From: CAYJMQ01 sp964392415
Lineage (GTDB): Bacteria; Bdellovibrionota; JACOXK01; 2-02-FULL-40-11
DNA: 6,772 nucleotides
Direction of reading: 5' to 3'
NCBI GenBank assembly: GCA_964392415.1
Contig: CAYMPL010000081.1
Location: 1-6,772 of the forward strand
Shown: piece after piece, positions 1-5,517 of the stretch
Position numbering within the stretch: the first letter of the stretch is position 1
Layout: the number at the start of each line of letters is the position of its first letter
The notes under the pieces: model-generated
What the model saw: only the letters and a program-made list of their open reading frames with translations
Told to the model about the DNA's origin: nothing
Database searches by the model: none
Made by a program: the position numbers and the translations under genes

Positions 1-335
1 TCTTTGATCGCTTTTTCGGCGCCAAAGGTTGCCTTTTTTGTCAAAGGAGGGGGATAGATAAACCCAAATTGCCACAGCATGTCCAGCATCCCCTCGTTAA
101 AACCAGGGATCTGTTTAACAAGAGGATTGTCTTTGATCACTTTAAAAACCTTAAGTTCCAGGAGCGCAAAGTGAATGCCGGAGCGCGCGAGATCCCTCGC
201 CTTGGCCGCATTTTTGAAATTGTTTGCGATGCGAAAGTTCATTTGCGATCCGGATGTAAATTCGACCATCATGATGGAGAGTAGAGCAAGGGTGCTGATG
301 ACGAGAATGAGGGCGATGCCTTTATTTTTCTTCAT
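1..335 (-). CDS. gspK: Minor pseudopilin GspK, 3'-truncated by the window edge
   Basis: GspK caps the pseudopilus tip together with GspI and GspJ. Only the N-terminal 111 residues are in the window (the family is about 300 or more), and the frame is open at the edge. The leader MKKNKG is followed by the hydrophobic helix IALILVISTLALLSIMMV. The +5 position is Leu rather than Glu, the known exception that distinguishes GspK from all other pseudopilins. The segment NFKNAAKARDLARSGIHFAL (39-58) matches the GspK pattern of Ala/Arg-rich residues ending in A-R-x-G-I. The ATG at 335 overlaps the gspJ stop as ATGA and has a GGAG element 7 nt upstream. The position after gspJ and the missing Glu make the assignment firm despite truncation. 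gspL and gspM would be expected next, beyond the left edge. Confidence 0.93.
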   Translation of the reverse strand, partial: MKKNKGIALILVISTLALLSIMMVEFTSGSQMNFRIANNFKNAAKARDLARSGIHFALLELKVFKVIKDNPLVKQIPGFNEGMLDMLWQFGFIYPPPLTKKATFGAEKAIK

Positions 336-1072
336 TCTTGATCTCCAAACGGGGAGGTTTCTTTTTTCAGCTCTTCTTTAGATTTCTCAGGAGCTTTCTC
401 AGGGGATTCTTCGGGTTTGTTATTGGGGAGTGCGATTAAAACCTTTGATACATATTCAACTGGCTCCCCCTTTTCAAAGACGATCAGTTTGACTTCGACC
501 GCATCGGGGAATTTGTTTTTAAAATCGATGCGTTCGGGATCCCACTCTTCAAACCACCGGTCGCGCTCCTTTGAAAAATACCGGAATTCAACCTCTTTTA
601 TATTTTCAAGAAGCAGATCCTCTTCCCCCCCGCGTTCGTGGTCCTCATCCACAATCACAGAGCTTCTTCTTAAGAGATGGTTTTTTCCCGCTTTTTCGGG
701 ATCGGCTGATAACCGGTAACCGACTTCATTAAGTTCTGATTCATGGACATTCTCATAAAGTCTGCGATGCGAGAGCGAGGTGAAGTGGAGTTCCTCTGAT
801 TTCCCGAGGAAGAATCCCTTAAACCACCTCTCGCGACTCCCCTCTCCAAAATCAAAACTGTCAGGCGAATCGAGAGGTTTATGAAAAGCGAGATGAATAT
901 CTCTTTGCATGATGCTCAGAGCAGATCGGATCCCATGAATCGCGTTCCACTGATCTTCAACCACTTTTTTTACGTTGAATCCCCTGCGGATCGCTTCCGA
1001 TGTGCCCAACGCGATAAATGAGAAGATCGCCATTGCGACGAGGACTTCGATGAGGGTGAAGCCTTTGTTCAT
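332..1072 (-). CDS. gspJ: Minor pseudopilin GspJ, with a charged C-terminal tail
   Basis: GspJ is a minor pseudopilin of the GspI-J-K tip complex. The leader MNKG is cut at G4; the mature protein begins FTLIEVLVAMAIFSFIALGT with Glu at +5 (E9). GspJ family features follow: LSIMQRDIHLAF (52-63), the strands LHFTSL (95-100) and NEVGYRLS (115-122), HLLRRS (132-137), and ENIKEVEFRYF (156-166) followed by W173 and PDAVEVKLIVF (189-199). The length of 246 is somewhat above the common 195-220. The extra is a Pro/Glu/Lys-rich tail (about 217-246) after the last strand VSKVLIALP. The start forms an ATGA overlap with the gspI stop and has no ribosome binding site in front, so translation probably depends on ribosomes finishing gspI. 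The stop overlaps the gspK start in the same ATGA manner. Confidence 0.95.
   Translation of the reverse strand: MNKGFTLIEVLVAMAIFSFIALGTSEAIRRGFNVKKVVEDQWNAIHGIRSALSIMQRDIHLAFHKPLDSPDSFDFGEGSRERWFKGFFLGKSEELHFTSLSHRRLYENVHESELNEVGYRLSADPEKAGKNHLLRRSSVIVDEDHERGGEEDLLLENIKEVEFRYFSKERDRWFEEWDPERIDFKNKFPDAVEVKLIVFEKGEPVEYVSKVLIALPNNKPEESPEKAPEKSKEELKKETSPFGDQE
343..346 (-). promoter_or_regulatory. Ribosome binding site of gspK
   Basis: GGAG on the minus strand, inside the last codons of gspJ, sits 7 nt before ATG 335. Spacing and sequence are those of a normal Shine-Dalgarno element, so gspK can be initiated independently although it also overlaps the gspJ stop. Confidence 0.6.
1029..1063 (-). 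repeat. Prepilin-leader DNA repeat, copy in gspJ
   Basis: One of four similar DNA stretches encoding the prepilin cleavage site and the start of the N-terminal helix (the others are at 1541-1569, 2090-2124 and 2512-2545). On the plus strand they share the pattern cgacgAggAtTTCaATGAGgGTcat with scattered differences. The similarity arises mainly from the conserved protein motif G-(M/F)-T-L-I-E-(I/V)-L. This copy is the most divergent because mature residue 1 is Phe. Confidence 0.5.
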
Positions 1073-1602
1073 AGCGGCAGAGGGGTCTTGTAATTAAACA
1101 GATGCGTTGTGAGTGACACGTTTCGCTCCGTTGCCCCTTCCCGCCAGAATACCGTTACGGTCATTTCCTTTGAGGAATTCTTAATGAATTGGGAAATTTT
1201 GGGGAGATAGGCAAGGAGAGGGGATTCGGCCTCTGGAGGCCGCGTCTCTTCTTCTGTTTCTCCCCCTCCTTGGGCCATCGCGATGAGAAATGAAAGATCG
1301 TAGGCGAAATCGCGGGAGGTAATTTCCCATCGATATTTCGAATAGGTTCCTTCAAATGTCCCGTCTTCTTTTTCTTCGATTTCTCTAAGGGGCGTGTCTT
1401 TGTGTTTAAGAAGTGTCTCTGTCATCTTGTCTTGGGCAAGGATAGTCGCAATCGACATCCGATGTGCGTGGGCGCTGCTTCGAATGTTCAGATTCTGCGC
1501 GTCAATGAGAACCAGAAAAGAGATGGTAAATATAGCCAGCGCGACGAGGATTTCAATGAGGGTCATGCCCTGTTTATTCTTTCGCTTCCAAATCTCTGTC
1601 AT
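1069..1602 (-). CDS. gspI: Minor pseudopilin GspI, with an acidic insert
   Basis: GspI is a minor pseudopilin that forms the GspI-J-K tip complex initiating pseudopilus assembly. The leader MTEIWKRKNKQG is cut at G12; the mature protein starts MTLIEILVALAIFTISFLVL with Glu at +5 (E17). The segment AHRMSIATILAQDKMTETLL (46-65) is the typical GspI region after the helix (Ala-x-x-Leu-Ala-x-x-K/R-M). RWEI (91-94), and VTVFWREG (148-155) with SLTTHLF (163-169), are the usual beta strands. At 177 residues it is longer than the roughly 120-130 common for the family. The excess is a low-complexity Gly/Glu/Pro insert between those strands (about 109-131). The start ATG 1602 overlaps the gspH end by 29 bp and has a GGGGAG element upstream. 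The gene ends in a 4-bp ATGA overlap with gspJ. Confidence 0.95.
   Translation of the reverse strand: MTEIWKRKNKQGMTLIEILVALAIFTISFLVLIDAQNLNIRSSAHAHRMSIATILAQDKMTETLLKHKDTPLREIEEKEDGTFEGTYSKYRWEITSRDFAYDLSFLIAMAQGGGETEEETRPPEAESPLLAYLPKISQFIKNSSKEMTVTVFWREGATERNVSLTTHLFNYKTPLPL
1541..1569 (-). repeat. Prepilin-leader DNA repeat, copy in gspI
   Basis: Copy of the leader-coding similarity in gspI, encoding G-M-T-L-I-E-I-L-V-A. It is closest at DNA level to the gspG copy at 2512-2545. It reflects paralogy of the pseudopilin genes rather than a mobile repeat. Confidence 0.5.
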
Positions 1603-2146
1603 AAACTTTTGCTCTCCCCGTGAGTGGATTTACCACAATCGTAAAAACCTGCCCTGTGGCAGACTGCAGGCGGATCTCGCTTCTTTCCGCATAGCCATGC
1701 GGAAAAAAGTGGGTGTAGGCATCCCCGCTTCTGATCGGTTCTGATTTTGCCTGGGTCCGGATATCTTTAAAGCGGATTTTCTTTTCCAGTTGGACCGGTT
1801 TTTTGATCGTCGTTGTGTCGATCTGAAATTTTGCTGTGGGGGGTTTCCTCTCTCTTTGGTTGCGCTTCTCATCTTCTTCTGTTTTAAAAAAGACTTTGTC
1901 TGTCGACGACTCTATCCAGTATTTATGATTGTCCAAATCATAGTGCAGTCGATAGACCTGATTTTTCACAGCCGCCTGGTTATAGAGAAACTGAACGGTT
2001 CCAGAGAGGAGCCTCGCCTGTTTTTTTAGGTTTAGATTTAAGTTGCTGCGCAAGCGGGGGAGGGCAAATGTGGTAAAGGCGGCGATGAGGGCAACGACGA
2101 TCAAGATTTCGATGAGCGTCATTCCGGCTTGCGGCTTATAAGTCAT
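1574..2146 (-). CDS. gspH: Minor pseudopilin GspH
   Basis: GspH is a minor pseudopilin associated with the tip of the T2SS pseudopilus in the inner membrane and periplasm. It has 190 residues. The leader MTYKPQAG is cut at G8, giving a mature MTLIEILIVVALIAAFTTFA with the conserved Glu at +5 (E13). The segment LKKQARLLSGTVQFLYNQAA (40-59) matches the GspH/FimT pattern after the helix, and the C-terminal VVNPLTGRAKVYD (171-183) matches the usual GspH ending with its T-G-R motif. The middle (about 80-105) is Lys/Glu/Arg-rich. Start choice: the frame is open further upstream with ATGs at 2200 and 2296, but these lie inside gspG and would give an improbably long leader; ATG 2146 gives an 8-residue one. 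The start overlaps the gspG end by 11 bp and has no visible ribosome binding site, so coupling to gspG is likely. The order G-H-I supports GspH over a type IV pilus FimT. Confidence 0.93.
   Translation of the reverse strand: MTYKPQAGMTLIEILIVVALIAAFTTFALPRLRSNLNLNLKKQARLLSGTVQFLYNQAAVKNQVYRLHYDLDNHKYWIESSTDKVFFKTEEDEKRNQRERKPPTAKFQIDTTTIKKPVQLEKKIRFKDIRTQAKSEPIRSGDAYTHFFPHGYAERSEIRLQSATGQVFTIVVNPLTGRAKVYDRDLEAKE
1612..1619 (-). promoter_or_regulatory. Probable ribosome binding site of gspI
   Basis: GGGGAGAG on the minus strand lies within the 3' end of gspH, with a spacer of about 9-11 nt before the gspI ATG at 1602. The spacing is slightly long, but it is the only purine-rich element near this start. 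It supports ATG 1602 and suggests some independent initiation in addition to coupling with gspH. Confidence 0.5.
2090..2124 (-). repeat. Prepilin-leader DNA repeat, copy in gspH
   Basis: Copy in gspH, encoding G-M-T-L-I-E-I-L-I-V-V-A. It shares the core of the other copies with a few substitutions. Confidence 0.5.
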
Positions 2147-2570
2147 CGCTTGAAATATCCGCCGCGGTTCCTGTTCCCCCCTCTTTTTTGTCGGAGCCAT
2201 AGGTAAGAATCGTATATTTTTGCCCATCCTCGCCAATATACATATAGTCCCGGTTCCACGGGTCTTTTGGGATCTTTTTCTTGCTGAGGTACCCATCCTC
2301 CGGATAATTCTCCGGGATGGTTCCGATACCTGGCTTGCTAATCAATGCTGACAACCCCTGTTCGGTCGTTGGGTATTGATCATTGTCTGCTTTGTAGAGT
2401 TCCAACGCCTGTTGGAATGTTTTGATCTGTGATTTGGTTGTGTTAACCTTTGCTTCTGCAAGCCGTCCTGTCACCCGTGTTGTGACAAGGGTTGCAAGAA
2501 GCGCCATAATTGCAAGCACGACGAGAATTTCAATGAGTGTCATACCTGTTTGACTTCGTAAAAGTTTCAT
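2136..2570 (-). CDS. gspG: Major pseudopilin GspG
   Basis: GspG is the major pseudopilin, a prepilin processed by the GspO/PilD peptidase and polymerised into the T2SS pseudopilus. It has 144 residues, the usual size. The leader MKLLRSQTG is cut at G9, and the mature protein begins MTLIEILVVLAIMALLATLV with the conserved Glu at mature +5 (E14). The signature QALELYKADNDQYPTTEQGL (55-73) and the DPWNRDYMY block (103-111) are diagnostic of GspG. The C-terminal glycine-rich loop (YGSDKKEGGTGTAADI, 124-139) is where family members bind structural calcium; here it has fewer acidic residues than usual. Start choice: ATG 2570 has a strong AGGGGG ribosome binding site 4 nt upstream and gives a normal 9-residue leader. 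The in-frame TTG at 2603 would overlap gspF and is unlikely. The gene follows gspF by 19 bp, the largest gap in this operon segment, consistent with independent strong translation of the most abundant pilin. Confidence 0.98.
   Translation of the reverse strand: MKLLRSQTGMTLIEILVVLAIMALLATLVTTRVTGRLAEAKVNTTKSQIKTFQQALELYKADNDQYPTTEQGLSALISKPGIGTIPENYPEDGYLSKKKIPKDPWNRDYMYIGEDGQKYTILTYGSDKKEGGTGTAADISSDDL
2512..2545 (-). repeat. Prepilin-leader DNA repeat, copy in gspG
   Basis: Copy in the major pseudopilin gene, encoding G-M-T-L-I-E-I-L-V-V-L-A. Together with the gspH and gspI copies it shows that three of the pseudopilins share the same unusual Met at mature position 1. Confidence 0.5.
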
Positions 2571-2580
2571 AAGTCCCCCT
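2571..2580 (-). promoter_or_regulatory. Ribosome binding site of gspG
   Basis: AGGGGG (2575-2580 on the minus strand) followed by a 4-nt spacer ends directly before ATG 2570. It is the strongest Shine-Dalgarno-like element in the window and decides the gspG start in favour of ATG 2570 over the upstream in-frame TTG at 2603. High translation of the major pseudopilin relative to its coupled neighbours is a reasonable inference. Confidence 0.75.
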
Positions 2581-2589
2581 TTTTTGTTG

Positions 2590-3810
2590 TTACTGAGTTG
2601 CAATTTTATTTAAATCCAGGATCGGAAGCAAGATCGCAACCACGATGAGTCCAACGGCAGCCCCCATCATTACAATCAGCAACGGTTCCAATATCTGGGT
2701 CATCGCAGAGACGGTGGTGTCGACTTCGTTATCATAGTTTGCCGCGATGGAATTCAGCATCGCCTCCAATTCGCCTGTTTTTTCTCCAATCGAAATCATA
2801 TGGGTCACAATCGGCGGGAATTCCCCGCTCTCTTTGAGCGGTGCCGCCAGCGATTGTCCTTCTGAAATATTTTCACGCGCTTTGATCAACACATCCCGGA
2901 TGACGGTGTTGTCAATAACATTTTTTACGATATCCATCGCGGCGAGCAAAGGCACCCCGCCATGAATGAGGGTCGAAAGGGTTCCCGAAAATCGCGCGAC
3001 AGAGACCATCCGTATCAGTTTTCCAAAAAGCGGCAGACGCATCACGAACCGGTCGAATCTTTTTTTCCCCCCTTCCGTAGCTACCATCTTTTTAAAAATA
3101 TAGACGGATAAAAAAATCGTTCCCAAAATCAGATACCATTGGTTTTTCAACATATTGCTCGCTCCGATCACAACCTGTGTGATCCAGGGGAGCGCTTGCT
3201 CGGTGTCTTCAAACATCTGTGTGATTTTGGGGATCAGAAAAATGAGAATCCCTCCCACAATCAATACGCCGACAGCCATCAGGACCACAGGATAGGCCAT
3301 CGCCCCCTTGATTTTATTTTTAAGTTTTACGGACGATTCTGTGTAATCGGCCAGTCTTAAGAGGACGGTGTCGAGCGTTCCCGCTGTTTCTCCCGCCTTC
3401 ACCATGTTGGAAAAGAGGTTTGAAAAGACCTCCGGATATTTCGAAAGGCTTGCTGCGAGGGATGCCCCTTCATTGACCTGTTCCTTGACATCGGTCACGA
3501 TGAGCTTCATCCGCTCATTTTCAAACTGTTCTGCGATCGCTGCCAACGCGTCAACGATGGGGACGTTTGCTTTGATGAGGGTTGCGAGTTGTCTTGTAAA
3601 GAGCGCAAGATCCTGCACATTAATCTTTTTTTTAAATTTGAAAATCCCCCTTTTCGCTCCTTCGGGAATTGTTTTTTTTTCTACCACTTCCGTTGGGAAA
3701 ATCCCCTGGCGCCGGAGTTTCGCGCGGGCGATTTTTGCGTTGTCGCCGTCGATTTTTCCTTTAACGGACTTCCCTTTGGAATTCAACCCTTTGTAATCGT
3801 AAACTGGCAT
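2590..3810 (-). CDS. gspF: Type II secretion system inner-membrane platform protein GspF
   Basis: GspF is the polytopic inner-membrane platform that links the ATPase to pseudopilus assembly. The 406-residue length is standard. The N-terminus MPVYDYKGLNSKGK is the family hallmark and fixes the ATG at 3810. The two duplicated cytoplasmic T2SSF domains are visible: ALFTRQLATLIKANVPIVDAL (about 69-89) is mirrored by ARFSGTLSTLIHGGVPLLAAM (about 272-292), and KAGETAGTLDTVL (138-150) by SIGEKTGELEAML (340-352). Three hydrophobic segments at about 173-194, 222-240 and 373-397 match the usual three membrane helices. The start lies 5 bp after the gspE stop with only a weak, distant AGGT as possible ribosome binding site, suggesting translation coupled to gspE. 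Codons 45-48 contain an A9 run (3672-3680) and codons 60-62 an A8 run (3626-3633); the frame is intact across both. Confidence 0.98.
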   Translation of the reverse strand: MPVYDYKGLNSKGKSVKGKIDGDNAKIARAKLRRQGIFPTEVVEKKTIPEGAKRGIFKFKKKINVQDLALFTRQLATLIKANVPIVDALAAIAEQFENERMKLIVTDVKEQVNEGASLAASLSKYPEVFSNLFSNMVKAGETAGTLDTVLLRLADYTESSVKLKNKIKGAMAYPVVLMAVGVLIVGGILIFLIPKITQMFEDTEQALPWITQVVIGASNMLKNQWYLILGTIFLSVYIFKKMVATEGGKKRFDRFVMRLPLFGKLIRMVSVARFSGTLSTLIHGGVPLLAAMDIVKNVIDNTVIRDVLIKARENISEGQSLAAPLKESGEFPPIVTHMISIGEKTGELEAMLNSIAANYDNEVDTTVSAMTQILEPLLIVMMGAAVGLIVVAILLPILDLNKIATQ

Positions 3811-3815
3811 ATCGG

Positions 3816-5510
3816 CTAAATTTCGACCTGGGTCGCCCTTAAGATTTCTTCAATGGTCGTTATTCCCTGAAGAATCTTTAAGATACCGTCATCACGGATT
3901 GTCCTCATCCCTTTTTCAATCGCTTTTTTCTTGAGCGTATTGGAATCGCCTCCTGCCAAAATCATCTGGCGAATTTCATCATCGACGATAAAAAGCTCCT
4001 TGATACAGGTTCTTCCGGAATAGCCGGTATTCATGCATTTGTCGCACCCCTTTGCCGTATAAATTGTTTTTCCCCGGATGTCATTTTGGGAAAGACCGAG
4101 TTCTGTAAGCTCTTTTTCGAGCGGTGTGTAAAGCGTTTTGCAGTTTTGGCAGACGCGTCGGATTAAGCGTTGACCAATGACGCCTAAAATAGAGGATGAA
4201 ACAAGAAACGGCTCAACCCCCATATCGACCAGTCGCGTGACCGCCCCCGGGGCGTCGTTTGTGTGAAGGGTGCTGATGACGAGGTGGCCTGTCAAAGATG
4301 CTTGAATCGCGATTTCCGCGGTTTCGAGATCGCGGATTTCTCCGATCATGACGATGTCGGGATCTTGTCTCAAAATCGCCCTGAGTCCCGCGGCAAACGT
4401 CAGATTGATTTTGGGATTGACCGGAATCTGTCCAATCCCTTTGATCTGATATTCGACGGGATCTTCCACCGTTAAGATATTGACCTCCACGGAATTAAGC
4501 TTAGAAATGCAGGCATAAAGCGTTGCCGTCTTTCCGCTCCCCGTCGGACCTGTCACCAGAATAATTCCATGCGTTTTTTGAATCAGCTCTTCCAGTTTTT
4601 GGAGGAGCGCCCCTTCAAAGCCGAGATCTTTTAAATTGAGAATAACCGTGCTTTTATCCGCAAGCCTCATAACGATTCGTTCCCCATGAGTGATAGGAAC
4701 GGTCGAGAGACGGATGTCGATATCTTTTCCGGCAACCTTGATTCTGATTCGTCCATCCTGCGGGAGTCTTTTTTCCGCTATGTCGAGGTCGGCCATGACC
4801 TTAATTCTTGAGACAATGCTGTTTTGGAACGCCTTTGGGGGTTTATAGACATCATAAAGAATGCCATCTATCCGGAAGCGAACGACCACTTCCCTTTCAT
4901 GAGGCTCCACATGGATGTCGCTTGCCCGCTCCTTGACAGCCCTAAAGAGGAGTGAGTTTACAAGCCGGATAATGGGGGCTTCGTCGCTTGCATCCAGAAG
5001 ATCTTCCGGTTCTTCAAGATCATAAGTGAGATCCATCCCTTCTTCCCCAATTTCTGCGATCGCCTTCTCTTCTTTCTTTTCATAGACGCGGTTAATGGCG
5101 TCTTGAATTTTAAGCGGGCTTGCAAGAACAGGCTGAACCTCGGCTTTGAGGATCATTCTCAAATCTTCCAGAACGGTTTGGTTGAGCGGATTTGCAATGG
5201 CGACAATTACATCAGTTCCTTCGCGCCTGAGCGGGATGATTTCATTTTCCTTTGCGTAGTTGATCGGAATGTTCTGAACGAGATCGGCCGAAATGTCGTT
5301 TGCTGGAATGTCGGCAAGAAAGGGGAGACCCAACTGTACGCTCAATGCCTTTTGGATTTCTTCCGGAGTGAGATATCCTCTTTCAATGAGGATGTCGCCG
5401 AGCTTTCCCCCTTTTTCACGTTGAACGACAAGGGCGTCCTCGAGCTGTTTTTCAGAGAGCGAGGTGTGCTTGAGAAGAATTTCTCCAAGTCGCAGTTTGG
5501 GTGCCGCCAT
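3816..5510 (-). CDS. gspE: Type II secretion system ATPase GspE with MshEN-like N-terminus
   Basis: This cytoplasmic hexameric ATPase drives pseudopilus assembly. It has 564 residues, at the long end for GspE. Residues 7-59 hold a tandem motif like the c-di-GMP-binding MshEN domain, and about 60-145 complete that N-terminal domain (IPINYAKENEIIPL at 81-94). An acidic linker (about 150-178) leads to the N2 and catalytic domains: ASDIHVEP 196-203, Walker A GPTGSGKT 321-328, Asp box LTVEDPVEY 346-354, Walker B LRQDPDIVMIGEIRD 380-394 and His box HLVISTLHTND 409-419. A tetracysteine zinc site is complete (C454, C457, C489, C492), which separates GspE from many PilT-type ATPases. All key catalytic residues are present. 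The ATG at 5510 gives a family-like N-terminus; no strong ribosome binding site precedes it, and the gspD stop is 7 bp away, so translational coupling is likely. PilB or MshE is the alternative, but the neighbouring gspD, gspF and gspG-K genes settle it as GspE. Confidence 0.98.
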   Translation of the reverse strand: MAAPKLRLGEILLKHTSLSEKQLEDALVVQREKGGKLGDILIERGYLTPEEIQKALSVQLGLPFLADIPANDISADLVQNIPINYAKENEIIPLRREGTDVIVAIANPLNQTVLEDLRMILKAEVQPVLASPLKIQDAINRVYEKKEEKAIAEIGEEGMDLTYDLEEPEDLLDASDEAPIIRLVNSLLFRAVKERASDIHVEPHEREVVVRFRIDGILYDVYKPPKAFQNSIVSRIKVMADLDIAEKRLPQDGRIRIKVAGKDIDIRLSTVPITHGERIVMRLADKSTVILNLKDLGFEGALLQKLEELIQKTHGIILVTGPTGSGKTATLYACISKLNSVEVNILTVEDPVEYQIKGIGQIPVNPKINLTFAAGLRAILRQDPDIVMIGEIRDLETAEIAIQASLTGHLVISTLHTNDAPGAVTRLVDMGVEPFLVSSSILGVIGQRLIRRVCQNCKTLYTPLEKELTELGLSQNDIRGKTIYTAKGCDKCMNTGYSGRTCIKELFIVDDEIRQMILAGGDSNTLKKKAIEKGMRTIRDDGILKILQGITTIEEILRATQVEI

Positions 5511-5517
5511 TGTTATG

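Noticed and set aside
1574..2296. Longer gspH start at 2296 or 2200 inside gspG.
   Set aside because: It would give a prepilin leader of about 40-60 residues and a large overlap with gspG; the ATG at 2146 yields a normal 8-residue leader.
2136..2603. Alternative gspG start at the TTG codon at 2603.
   Set aside because: It overlaps the end of gspF, and its extra codons contain the strong AGGGGG ribosome binding site of ATG 2570, so the extension is not real.
3368..3796. Long plus-strand open frame of 142 codons antisense to gspF.
   Set aside because: It lies wholly within gspF on the opposite strand, its translation shows no domain-like pattern, and gspF is unambiguous; it is a shadow of gspF codon use.
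3816..5510. Possibility that the operon encodes a type IV pilus or MSHA system (PilB/MshE-like ATPase).
   Set aside because: The secretin, GspF and five pseudopilins in strict G-H-I-J-K order, including a GspK lacking Glu at +5, are specific to the T2SS.
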